The notes under the pieces: model-generated
The model's input: only the letters and a program-made list of their open reading frames with translations
What the model was told of the DNA's origin: nothing
Database searches by the model: none
Program-made: the position numbers and the translations under genes
Assembly (NCBI GenBank): GCA_022701365.1
Contig: JAKUHH010000124.1
Span: 186,001-250,000, forward strand
Direction: 5' to 3'
Source: Mycocentrospora acerina
Taxonomy: Eukaryota > Ascomycota > Dothideomycetes > Pleosporales
DNA length: 64,000 nucleotides
Shown here: positions 45,166 through 54,973 of the stretch, piece by piece
Numbering within the stretch: the first letter of the stretch is position 1
Layout of the letters: the number at the start of each line of letters is the position of its first letter

Positions 45166-46196
45166 GTTCTGTGTTTAAATCTTTAGGTTGGTGTGTGATA
45201 AAGTGGAGATGATATGGTGATTTATCTGTAAGCTTTTCTGGTGCCTGAAAGCTGCTCCAAGACATAGCTGTAGCACTAACCACAAGCCTAAGGCAATTTC
45301 CGTTGAGAGGCATTCTCCAGCCACATCATGTGCACTACGCAGCTGAAGAAATGCGCAAGTGAAAAGAGCTTAAGTTTGTTTTGTTCTACAAGGACACTGC
45401 CTCCAAAGCACGGAATAAGCCGCCCTCAGCCGCAGCGGCGACTAAAGAAGATTAGCGGATTAGATTTAACTTTGCAAACAAACAGTTATGGCGCTTCAGA
45501 CACCCCAGAACCGTTATTGGAGAGATCTCGAGTGCGATCATCAATTAGAAAAGCGATTCAGCTGAGCTTTGGTAACTGTGAAGCTTGTGTCATTTGCAAA
45601 AACATGGTCAAGTCGAGAAGCTTAAATACACGATCGAGACTTGGTTGTTGGTTTCAATGCCTTCCTTTCAGTCTAACAATATAGCAGGAACTTGAGAGGT
45701 AGCAAATACATTCTCAGAGAAACTTGTTAGTCGCTGCTTATGTCTCACCTCTCATTTCTAAGCTTTTGTAGAGAAGCATTGTAGACTAGAGGATGAAAAC
45801 CTTCGAACTAGGGCCGCAATACGAAGAATGCGAAAATCCAAGTGATCAAAGGCTCCGATTCATAATGTTGGCCGCTGATACGAACCGCTCATGTACTACC
45901 AAGCTCTACTTGGTATCTTGCTGCAACTCCATCGGTTTAGATAGCCCTAGGCGGTGCTCACGTCGATTAGATTGGCTCGAGAAACACCACTAACTTCAGC
46001 CCTCGGCTAATTCTTGTTCGCTCGTTCGCTTTCAGCACACTAAAAGTTTCACGTGAGCATAGCGGCTGTGTAGACAAATCTAAAACCCAGCCTCATAATG
46101 TTTGGGAGTTGCAGGTGTGGCGGTCGCTTGTGGAGACACTACATATTTCAGTCCACCTATGTGAGAGGTTTTTGCCAGTCTCTCATCTCAACAACC
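45166..46196. other. Divergent intergenic region, no gene seen
   Basis: About 1 kb between the start of the DUF3433 gene and the start of the cysteine-rich protein gene. A 118-codon frame at 45328-45684 has no recognisable feature and is not annotated. Confidence 0.5.
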
Positions 46197-47176
46197 ATGC
46201 TTCTCAAATCTACTCTATTGATCGCAAATTTTCTGTATCTGGTGGTTCAGGCCCAAGATTCGCTCACTCCATCCAACTGTGTGGGCAAAATCTCGAGCTT
46301 TCCACAATGCGATTCGACCAACGCTATCTTGAAGCAGTGCAACAGCGTCACTGGCAAGCAAGCAACCATTCAATGCCTCTGCAATCAAAAGTTCATCAAC
46401 GCTTGGATCGGGTGAGCCTTCTCTCCTTCTCTAAGCAAGCACCAAATTTCCGCCTGGAGACTCTTATCTAACGACTAAATTCAAGATGCAAATCTGAATT
46501 CCGCCAGTGCGGACTAACCAACTCATTCGATTCCATGTTCGACTCTTACCTCAAGGACTGGCATGGTGCTTGTGATCCGTACCTATCTGCATCGATTACC
46601 ACGCCTCCTGTGACTACTTTGACTGCGACGTTACAGCAAGGCATTTGCGAGGCATATTATGAGACATGTGAACGCTGGTCACAAGGTTGGGCGTCATGCA
46701 CAAAAACAATTGCCAGTGGCCCAGGTTTGACAAGCTGTCGGTGCTCTGGAAGTATGCCAAGTTTGGCGAGTGAGTGTGAGGTAGATGCCAGTCGAACTTG
46801 CCTTCAGTCAAGCGCCGATGTTACGCAGCTCTGGGAGTACAAAAATTGTCCGGGCGGAAGTACATTGTTTAATCAGGGAGTTGTACGTTTTTATACCGAT
46901 ATGTTTACAACTCACAGGGGCTGATAGTTGCAGGCGACCGGAGCGACAAGTCGAACGATAATGACTACGTTAGGCCCAACGTCGGGGCCAACTTCAGGAC
47001 CCATGTCAGGGTCAACGCCAGGAGCAACAACAGCTGGGCCATCTGTGACACCAGTCTTTGGACCGCAGAGCACCGTGCAAAGTACAACATCATCGAGATC
47101 TTGGGCGGATTCTACAATTGAGAGACCAACGGTATTTCTAGTAATCTTGGGAACAATTATGATGATCTTCGCGTGA
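46197..47176 (+). CDS. Secreted cysteine-rich protein with predicted GPI anchor (284 aa)
   Basis: Three exons: 46197-46411, 46486-46882, 46934-47176, with introns of 74 and 51 nt (donors GTGAGC and GTACGT). A signal peptide of about 18 residues (LLIANFLYLVVQAQ) precedes a cysteine-rich domain. Cysteines are spaced as in fungal cell-surface proteins (CVGKISSFPQC ... QCNS ... CLCNQ ... GCKSEFRQC), with a second cluster (GICEAYYETCERW ... CRCSG). Exon 3 is a Ser/Thr/Gly/Pro-rich stalk with repeated TSGP units, and the protein ends in a hydrophobic tail (FLVILGTIMMIFA), as required for GPI attachment. It is not a canonical CFEM domain. Probable cell-wall or surface protein; function unknown. Confidence 0.75.
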
Positions 47177-47729
47177 TGGTCACAGCTGAGATACTTCGCT
47201 GTGTATAAGATGTGTGTAGCAAGATCTTACATACCTAAAAAGATTTATTTAGTAACAATAGCAAAAGAATTAAAAGAACTAATAGTGAAGTATTTAAAGT
47301 AATTAATTAAGAACACAACGCCTATATTGTGAAAGCTTATTTTCTACTTATTTTAAACAACTCTAAAAGTCATAACTGTTTAAAGTTTTTAAATCTCTAT
47401 AAAGAGAATAACATTAGATAAACTTTACATAGTATTTTTTTTAAACAGTTTAGCTCCTTAAAATTAGTAACTTCTTACTATTGTATTAATTTATAGTTGT
47501 AAGATTATTTACTAAATTTGCAACTGCATTTAATATATATTTAAGCTTATATTTTAAATAGCTTGTAAGCAGCTTCTCCTTAATTTAATGTATCAACTAA
47601 TTTCTGCTCATCCTTTTAAGGGGCAGTCTTAGTCTTACTCTAGCTAGACGTTGTTCTGTTAAGGCTTATCATGCAGCTCTGTACGCCTACCTTAGCTACT
47701 TTAGTAGAGGCTCTTTCGGAGGGTTAAAG

Positions 47730-48024
47730 CTTAATAGATACTACTGTATAATTGTAGTTAGTAGCATAAATGTTTCTAATAGAACTTTAACTAGTAAGGC
47801 AATATCTTATCTAAAGAGAAGGGCTAAAGTGATAATGCGTAAGAAAATGACTAGCTCTAATTGAGCTATTAATACAGTAAGAAAGTAGAAGCAACACAAG
47901 AAGTAATAACTTTAGAAGAACATAGTTTAAAGAAAAGCGCTAAAATAGAAACTGTAAGTGAACAATTAGGAGGAACTTGTTGTATTATTAAGAGTATAGG
48001 ACTTAGAGACTATATAGGAGTTGA
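47730..48024 (+). mobile_element. Possible degraded pogo/Fot1-type transposase C-terminus
   Basis: A frame with several stops reads SYLKRRAKVIMRKKMTSSN, where intact Fot1-like transposases have a KRRRAKKTR-type basic segment near the end. About 100 nt further, GGTCCIIKSIGLRDY lines up with the terminal zinc-knuckle pattern CxxCxxxGHxxxxC of that family if C-to-T changes are allowed. The sequence just beyond is a palindrome and a GC-richer block that could be the terminal repeat. No second terminal repeat was found, so the element is tentative. Confidence 0.35.
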
Positions 48025-48032
48025 GTGCTCAC

Positions 48033-48054
48033 GTGCAAGCACACGTGCTTGCAC
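48033..48054. repeat. Perfect 10-bp inverted repeat with 2-nt spacer
   Basis: Arms GTGCAAGCAC and GTGCTTGCAC around AC. It is GC-rich inside very AT-rich flanks and followed by another GC-rich 30 nt. It could be the subterminal part of a transposon inverted repeat. Confidence 0.75.
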
Positions 48055-48673
48055 CTGTGCGCTCTCAGGCGTAGGCTGACACAGGCTATAGAGCATTATA
48101 AAGTAGTTTTTCTGTATCCTTTTGTGCAAGACTTACAGGTGTAGAGAATAGTATTTTTTAGCATATCTTCTAGTCCTAGCACTCCCATATGTCTTGCAGT
48201 AGACATTCAGACCCTATTCAGATCACTCTCTTTGTACCTGCTTTGTTACATGTTTTTTAGTGCTATTTATTATTATTTTTGAATTATTATTTCATATTTA
48301 GATGCTTTTACTGCAAGCAATAAGCTACTTTATTTTAAAAATTATGTAAACTTTCTTATAAAGAACTGGTACATTTTTAAAGTTTAGATTACTAATTTAA
48401 TAGGATCCTAGCATAGAAGCTAATATACCTGTTTAGCATGCATACCTTTGAGGTACCTTATGCATTTTCATGCGAGCTCGTTTGTTCAGCCATGAGACAG
48501 AGCTTTCATGTTTCAACATGGTGTTCGCAATGCGCTAAGACACGGCAGCTGCACGATGGATGCAAGGTGCATGGGGTATAAAGACCCACTGAATTGGGAT
48601 ACAAGCTACGCTGATAATTGCGTCAAGAAATGATAGATCTTGCGTAAATATTTCTTTTTTACTAAAAACGAAT

Positions 48674-49559
48674 ATGGCGCGCTCTAAAGAAATTGATACA
48701 GCTAGCTTCGCGGAATCGATCCTGCTTGACTACATGCACTTTAAGGTTTAGGTCGATCTCGAGTCCTTAGGCATTGACTATGAAATTTGACGCCTCAATT
48801 GTTTGAAATTGGCTAGATCATTGCTTACGGATAAGCAGTTGAGATCCTTTGTTAATTGCAACTCGTATGAGGCGGACTTCAACGTCGTTCTTCTTCAGCA
48901 ATGCAGGCAATCCATGATTTAAATGTCGGGGAAATGTGTTTGAATCTTGCTTCGCGCTCTGTACGCGAATCCTCTCGCTGCGTTAGATGAGAAGATTGAG
49001 AACAGACAGCGTTCAAGTAATTAGGCGTGAAAATTACTGTATGTGACAGTCCCCCAACCCTGTCATGCATCGTGGTGATACAGATGACACGTATCTCCGC
49101 TAGTCTCGTACATTTCATTCCAGGAAGAATTTTTCGTAGCGGTAAAACTGATGATGGCGAATTCGAATTTCCGAGACTGTGGCCTATTGCTGATGTATTG
49201 CAGCTATTTAGACGTATTACAAGCCCAAATTCGATTCAAATAAACTGTCCATCAAGGTCACTTCCACCTTTGAAGGCTTGAATGCATATTACATTCTGAA
49301 GGAAGTAACTGGAATCAACTCTCTCGGGACAATTTCTTTTACAAAGGAGCAGGCTAGGCCTACTGCAGAGACAGGCTGCGTCTTCAAATCACCCCTCGTG
49401 CGTGAGCTGAGTTTGTATTTCGACAATAGGTAAGACAACCTCGGCGCCCCACCTTACCATTTGCTAATTGTGTCCTAGCAATGTCAACAAGGAACCCAAT
49501 TTTTTTTTGCCTGTGGGCCCAATAATCTTACCGGCGCCACCACTATGTAACCAACATTA
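48674..49559 (+). pseudogene. Decayed gene of unknown family with a recognisable intron
   Basis: A TATAAAG box at 48577 is followed about 90 nt later by an ATG. The frame reads MARSKEIDTASFAESILLDY, then meets TAG and TGA codons that could derive from CAG and CGA, and continues as LARSLLTDKQLRSF and FNVVLLQQCRQSM. Near 49250-49435 a different frame reads YKPKFDSNKLSIKV then LNAYYILKEVTGINSLG and SPLVRELSLYFDN. A standard intron follows (GTAAGA at 49431 to TGTCCTAG at 49480). After it the frame continues in phase as NVNKEPNFFLPVGPIILPAP to a TAA at about 49559. Frame changes in the middle mean it cannot be one intact protein. I do not recognise the family. Confidence 0.4.
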
Positions 49560-50633
49560 AAGCGTACAGCGTCATTAATATTGGGAAAGTCTTGCCGTTG
49601 GCAGGTGTAGCGCCTTCATAATCGCAACGTGTACACTGCGTGCACTCGCATCCACAAAGGTAGGTAACGTAAGCCCTTGGCAATTTAGCAAATCTCATCC
49701 GGATAATCGCTTAGAGGATCTTGCATTTGGACTCCCCGGATCCCCACGGAATGAGGCTGGGTGGCGAGCTACATACACCGAGAGCGATGCAGGAAACGCA
49801 CGGCTTAGGACTACTTGAGTAAGAAATCCTAACGATTCCAATTAAATTTTGATAAAGATAGTCCCAAATTAGGCCATTGACCTATTCTGTAAGTACCAGT
49901 TCTTCGCTGAGGGTAGTGGTCGCAATGGCGCTAAAGAATTTGGCATTTGATGATCGATGAATCTTACTCATCGTGGGGTTGTACCGTGCCGTGCCGTGCC
50001 GTGTCGGGTCGGGTCGGGCCATGGTGTGCCTATTGGTGCGAAGTACATAAATACATGCTCCCGCAGACCAGGTAGAGAAATTGCACTACTGTCGTGATAT
50101 CTACATCGCTCCCAGTTACGAGTCTACACTTGCATGCAGTTTTGGCAAGCTTATGCGTGTGCCTGGCCGCGGATGCGCCTTGCACTCCCATTAGTGTTGA
50201 TTTGCGTATTAACCACGCTATCTCCGCGCGAGATCACTGATCCGATCTAATTTGTAATCAAGTTTCAAGGGTTCACGTTACACCTGCATTCAAGCTAAGG
50301 GATATCTTGTGTAACTAGGAGAGCCTTCTGTTAGTGAATCAAAATTACGAACCAAACTATCGAACATGGTCTTGCGTCTTATGTCATCTAACCGAACCCA
50401 TCTATTGAATCTAGAAGAGATAAAGATCTTTGGGATCTAACAAAGTATAATTGCGCTGTTAACGTGCGTATGGGACAATTAAGTCAGCAGAAACCATTTT
50501 ATGTATTTTTGGAGGGGCCTAAATTAAAAGAGGATTAGATACTCCACCAACACTGTAGTAAGTATTAGCCCATTGGAAATTTCTGGGCAGTAAGACAGAA
50601 GACACTAGAGTCGTCAACCAAGACCGCCACCAA
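49560..50633. other. Intergenic region left of the metabolic gene group
   Basis: About 1.1 kb without a supported gene. It contains a short pentanucleotide repeat at 49983-50020. Confidence 0.5.
49983..50020. repeat. CCGTG / TCGGG pentanucleotide repeats
   Basis: About four CCGTG units followed by three TCGGG units. It is a local GC-rich island in AT-rich DNA. Confidence 0.8.
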
Positions 50634-50896
50634 ATGTTACAGTCTAGCCTGGTGCGCCTAGCAGCCGCCTACTTCGGCGGCATAGTACGCCGGCCCATAG
50701 AAAGCCTTGAGTGCATCATTCCAATCAAAGATGGCGTCGCATGTCAGGTAATGTGCAGTTCGCAGACTGCTTTTTAAATTCTCTTACGTATTACAAGCGC
50801 TAGGTGATGCTACTCCTAAGCACATTCGCGTATTCTACATACGGGACATTTCTGTCACACTTGGCGACATGTACGATGCCCTTGGGTGATTGGTAA
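50634..50896 (+). CDS. Possible small two-exon gene, 68 aa, unknown
   Basis: Exon 1 (50634-50747) begins at an ATG and reads MLQSSLVRLAAAYFGGIV then RRPIESLECIIPIKDGVACQ, with coding-like codon use. A GTAATG donor follows. A GCGCTAG acceptor at 50803 leads in phase into VMLLLSTFAYSTYG and a stop at 50894. It faces the 3' end of the adenylate-forming enzyme. It could be a small real gene, the first exons of a truncated one, or a relic. Both the splice choice and the function are uncertain. Confidence 0.3.
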
Positions 50897-51077
50897 TAAA
50901 AATCTGGCTTTGCTAAGGATCAGGCATGATACAGAGACGGAAAGGCCACTGAAAATTTAAGCACAGACAGCGAATGTATGCAGAATTTCTTAAGGGATGC
51001 TGATGGAGTCTACAGGTGCCTAGAGCCGCAAAACTAGTATTTGCATCAGCAGAGACAAGACAGTGCTTGAAGTCTAG

Positions 51078-52598
51078 CTAGTTGTAATTGTTCACAAATT
51101 GAATAATTTTCCTTCCCGAAGTACTTCGCTTGAACATCTTATCGTCTCCTAAAAATACCAACTTAAATCGATGCCGATTTGGAGGACAAACATGAAAGAA
51201 GAATTCAACACGCTGTATCAAATCCTTCTCGGATATTGCATTGCTGCTCTGGTTGGGGCGAAGAATGCGCAGTTCGAGTAACCCTTCTAATGAGGGCTCG
51301 ATTTTGTCCAGTACGACTTGCCACAGCACAACCCCGGACTGAGGATCATTCATCAATGCTTTCAATCCACTGAACTCGAGGTAGTTACCATCCCACTCGA
51401 AGCTGAATCGGCGGTCTCTTCCCTGAAGACGAAATATTCGTAGGTATTCCCAGTCCTGTTCATGAATCATGGATCTGGTAACTTCAGGAAGACTGTGAAT
51501 TGACCCAACGTCCCCAGTAATGTATCGCACAAGAGGGTTGCGTAGACGCGTCAAAGAGGTCTGTGCAACGATACCCAGCTCACCGTCTGGCACAGGCTCG
51601 CAATAGGAATCGTGCTCTGAGAATGAAAGTGGGAGAATTTCGATCCTTGTCATTCGTTTATCGAAGACAAAGTCTTCATACGATGCAGTGGCCCAATGGC
51701 TTCCGGTGAGCTGAGGACAACTGACAGCATACGGACCTGCCTCGGCGCTACCCAAAATTGAGTAGATCTCGATAAGTCCGAGGACTTCGTAGATATGTGC
51801 TCTTTGCGATGGGGTGAGACCCTCGGAGGTGTAGATGATCTTGTTAATTTTGAACTGGGCACGCTCTTCTGGAGGTATCGTGGAGATGTAGTGCACGATG
51901 GATACAATCTGACTTGACTCGCCACTTAACACAGTTGCGTGGTAGGTGATCATTAGTTGAACAACTTCGGCTGGTGACATGATATGCCCCGCGGCGAGAA
52001 CGGATGCCCCCGCGTTCTCAAAACATTCCGATGTCAGATCTAAAGACCTGGCACAGCGATTAGTATCGAACTATGGCTGTGGGCAAGGTTGTTGCGAACC
52101 TGTAAAGTTCCCCGCTGGTATGTGTCGTGACTACCCAATCTGAACTTGATAGCAACCCCATTTTGCGAAGGAACCAGCCGAAACCTGCCCTGGCTCGACG
52201 GTTTTCTTGGACATCGGTCACAAAGAGTAATGGTCTCGAACCACTTCCGCCTCCGGTCATGCTTGTGTAAACGCCATGGCGAAATCCATTATCCGAATCT
52301 GTATCGTCCATCAGTCGGTTGATTGTGCTGTAGCTATAGATGTCAGTTTGGAGCTCTGCCTGAAAATCTACAAACTCTCGGGCCCTCACAGACTACTCCT
52401 CCAAAGGGCTGGCTGAGACTTCAGATCTAACTCGGCTGCGTCTTCAGACGCTCTTTCCCGAGCCGTGCGGATGGTTTCTGCGTCGGGCGGGTATTTGACA
52501 TTGTGGGCATAGAAAGGATGGATTTTAGCTATCGCTAAAATATCTGCCAAAGTAAAAGGATCTCCGGACACCATGATGGAAGTTGGTTTAATTGGCAT
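51078..52598 (-). CDS. PaaK-like adenylate-forming enzyme (470 aa)
   Basis: Adenylate-forming ligase of the phenylacetate-CoA ligase branch, which activates a carboxylic acid as AMP ester. Three exons: 52390-52598, 52100-52333, 51078-52047, with introns of 56 and 52 nt. Both splice events rebuild conserved text (RSSLYSTINRL and THTSGELYRSLDLTSE). Phosphate-binding loop YTSMTGGGSGS at about residues 92-102, the block EIYSILGSAEAG near 241-252, and RYITGD at 322-327. The protein is shorter than acyl-CoA ligases with a full C-terminal domain, and a lysine near 461 (SGRK) could serve the small lobe. No carrier-protein domain is attached, so the product may be a CoA ester, a free adenylate, or an acyl group passed to another enzyme. 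It lies in the same orientation as the TauD gene and next to the ATP-grasp gene. Confidence 0.85.
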
Positions 52599-53360
52599 TC
52601 AGATATTCAGAAGAAAGATTGTAACTTCTGATTCCTTGCGTATGAAAATTATGCTTAGAAGTACTTCATCAATAACAGGGTTCAGGCACCTTCAACAGAT
52701 ATTTATGATTTCGGGATTTCAGAGGCCGAAAGCGCTGTAATACCCTTCTCGTGTTACTTGCAGAAGGATTCCCCAGTTTACGGTCTTGGCTGCCGAGATC
52801 CCGCTACGCATTGGTCCATGAAGCATCTTAACCTCGATCCTGTGCTCGGTGCGTCTTTGTCATTCGCCGCTAGTTTCTTTTCAGATCCATTGTGCAACCG
52901 AAATATCAACACTCGAAAACCAGCGAAGTACTGCAATCTCATCTCATGCACTTCATTTGTGCTTAAATAGGCAGTTGGTACCGAATTACTTTTTCTATTC
53001 GTCGAATTCTCAGGGAATATACTGCGACTGAGTAAAGTTTACTTCAAAGTGGCGGTGTTCTTCCTACAATACAGACTATGGATCGAAGATCGGTTGATCC
53101 ATACACACAGAGATGACTGGTCAAGTGAACCTGGTCCATGATTGGCACGCTATTGAAGATGCGGATTTCCTATATTGCAGTCGCACAACGAAATTGTTTC
53201 GCTCCCGAAATGATCAGAAACTTAGTGATCATCACCATTGCTCTCGGTATCCAATGACACAGCTTCTCGCATATCTTGAGTGGTAAAGTCTAAGCCTTGG
53301 CGCAATTGCTATAGTACTCCAGTCCTTGGTGTTCAGTAACGACGCTGTCCAAATCTTTTA
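52599..53360. other. Spacer between the adenylate-forming enzyme and the TauD-like gene
   Basis: About 760 nt. It must hold the promoter of the ligase. A 57-codon frame at about 53116-53289 (MTGQVNLVHDWHAIEDAD at its start) has no recognised features and is left unannotated. Confidence 0.45.
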
Positions 53361-54311
53361 CTAACAGTAACGCTCAAAAGGCACCGCGTCCCACCGTACA
53401 CGACGGAGATGGCGCTCCTCATCGTATATGCGATTCCTAGCGTGCAGCCACCTGCGGTTGTCGATGAGAATCACAGAGCCTTTAGGCAGGTCTTCCGCGG
53501 AGAGTTGCAGACCTAGACCTGATTGAACGCTTCCTTCCCTCATTACTGTCTCCAATTCTTCTAAGGCGCGTGATGCTCTCTGGCTCAACGCATCCAAGAG
53601 ATCCTTCCGGTACCTGATGAGCACTTCTCCACGCTCATCATCCGTCACCAATATACTGGCGCGAATTGATTGTTGGTCAGGAGTTTTGAGAAATTCGGGT
53701 GGAACCTTGATTCGGTACTCCGGAAGACTCAAGGAGGTCCGGGTTGTCGGTGACAGTTGCTCGTACAGTTTCTTAACGCCCATCAGGGATAGCGTCCCAC
53801 CACCATAGCGATCGTGCTGCAGCACATGGAGAGCAAAGTACCTCGGTGGATGTTCCTCGTAGCTGCAGTCTGTGTGCCAGGGAAATTCGTCCCTAGTCTC
53901 CGACCGCGCTTGACAATCCCCGGCTTGAAAATTGGTGGGACTGGGACGGACATTCCAAAATGCACCTCGAAGGGCGCTGTGACTGATCGGGAGCCTATGT
54001 TCGTGATTCTCATGTAAAGAGGTGATCAATTGTTCGAGGTATTTGCTTTCTGGATCTGGAAACTGTAGGCTGACTTTGAGGATGCCTAGTTCTCGGAGAT
54101 GTTCGGCCACCTGGGCAACGTGAAGGGGCTTCCTGGTGTAACTAATCTCAGGCACCATGATATGCGGTATAGTATGGGAAGATTTGGCAAGAACACGAGG
54201 ATCTTCGATTGTAGGGGGCCTATATTGCTTCGAAAGGCTGGTAGCAGGGCCGCCACTCCAAGAGGATATTCCAGAGCGAGAACAACGAATTGACCATGTT
54301 TTTCGAAACAT
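53361..54311 (-). CDS. TauD/TfdA-family Fe(II)/2-oxoglutarate dioxygenase (316 aa)
   Basis: Single-exon non-haem iron oxygenase. The iron triad is H146 and D148 (WHTDCSYEEHPPRYF) and H290 (DNRRWLHARN). The 2-oxoglutarate site is suggested by T173 (YGGGTLSL) and the arginines of HLRRVRWDA. In this superfamily the enzyme hydroxylates, desaturates or decarboxylates a substrate that is often amino-acid-derived. An N-terminal basic and serine-rich stretch of about 50 residues precedes the catalytic domain. It could be a targeting sequence, or the true start may be the internal methionine of IMVPEISYTRKP at residue 52. It is divergent from the ATP-grasp gene across 662 nt. Confidence 0.85.
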   Translation of the reverse strand: MFRKTWSIRCSRSGISSWSGGPATSLSKQYRPPTIEDPRVLAKSSHTIPHIMVPEISYTRKPLHVAQVAEHLRELGILKVSLQFPDPESKYLEQLITSLHENHEHRLPISHSALRGAFWNVRPSPTNFQAGDCQARSETRDEFPWHTDCSYEEHPPRYFALHVLQHDRYGGGTLSLMGVKKLYEQLSPTTRTSLSLPEYRIKVPPEFLKTPDQQSIRASILVTDDERGEVLIRYRKDLLDALSQRASRALEELETVMREGSVQSGLGLQLSAEDLPKGSVILIDNRRWLHARNRIYDEERHLRRVRWDAVPFERYC

Positions 54312-54973
54312 AATAGACGACTCGGAAGACCTTTAATATCGAGATTTTAGTAGAAAATTGATATATTTACGTCTGAATGACCCTTTTATATCTGTAACTG
54401 ATCAGATGTTATCTATTCGCGGAGGCCGAAGGTTGCAATTTTCTCTTAACAATATTCGGGCAAGGGCTTTTGAGGTAGACAGGGTATGGCAGTTTCGAGG
54501 TAACACAGTCTACAATATTGGTACTGCTTCCGAAATTTGAAGATCAAAGTTCACTAAGAGGGGTATGTGTGTCAGGGTATCTGGCTTGTCAAGTTAAAAG
54601 CCAACAAGAGGCGTAATTGCTATGTCGTAATACAATCATTTGCAAGCATTACAGTCAGACCTATATTTACTTGTTTCTCGCTTGAATACCAAGCCACACC
54701 ACCCTACAACCGGGATTTTGGTCTAATGATACAAAATTTAGCTCTGTCTCAACATAGTACCTGGCAATACTTTGTGCATGAAGTGCAGTCTAGGGCCCTG
54801 TCAAGTGGTGTGAGTGGACAGCTTCCTACCGTAATTTCTCCACCCATCCATAAGCAGTCAAAGGCCACTATACTTTGCAGATTAACTCTATTTTAGATTA
54901 TGAATATTTTGCAGTCTCTGATGAAGATTGCCTCTCGCTGTCAATACCACAACCCGAGTATACCACATTGACC
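54312..54973. promoter_or_regulatory. Divergent promoter of the TauD-like and ATP-grasp genes
   Basis: A shared spacer of 662 nt between opposed start codons in the metabolic gene group, AT-rich. No binding site is recognised with confidence. An open frame continues upstream of the ATP-grasp ATG to about 54875 without an ATG and is taken as leader. Confidence 0.5.

Larger units (their letters stand above)
47177..48673. other. Very AT-rich stretch with a probable DNA-transposon remnant
   Basis: From about 47.2 to 48.5 kb the sequence is extremely AT-rich with TTAA, TTTAAA and AGTAA words and stops in all frames, consistent with RIP. A transposase-like tail and a perfect palindrome are annotated separately. 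At 48577-48583 a TATAAAG box precedes the relic at 48674. Confidence 0.6.
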
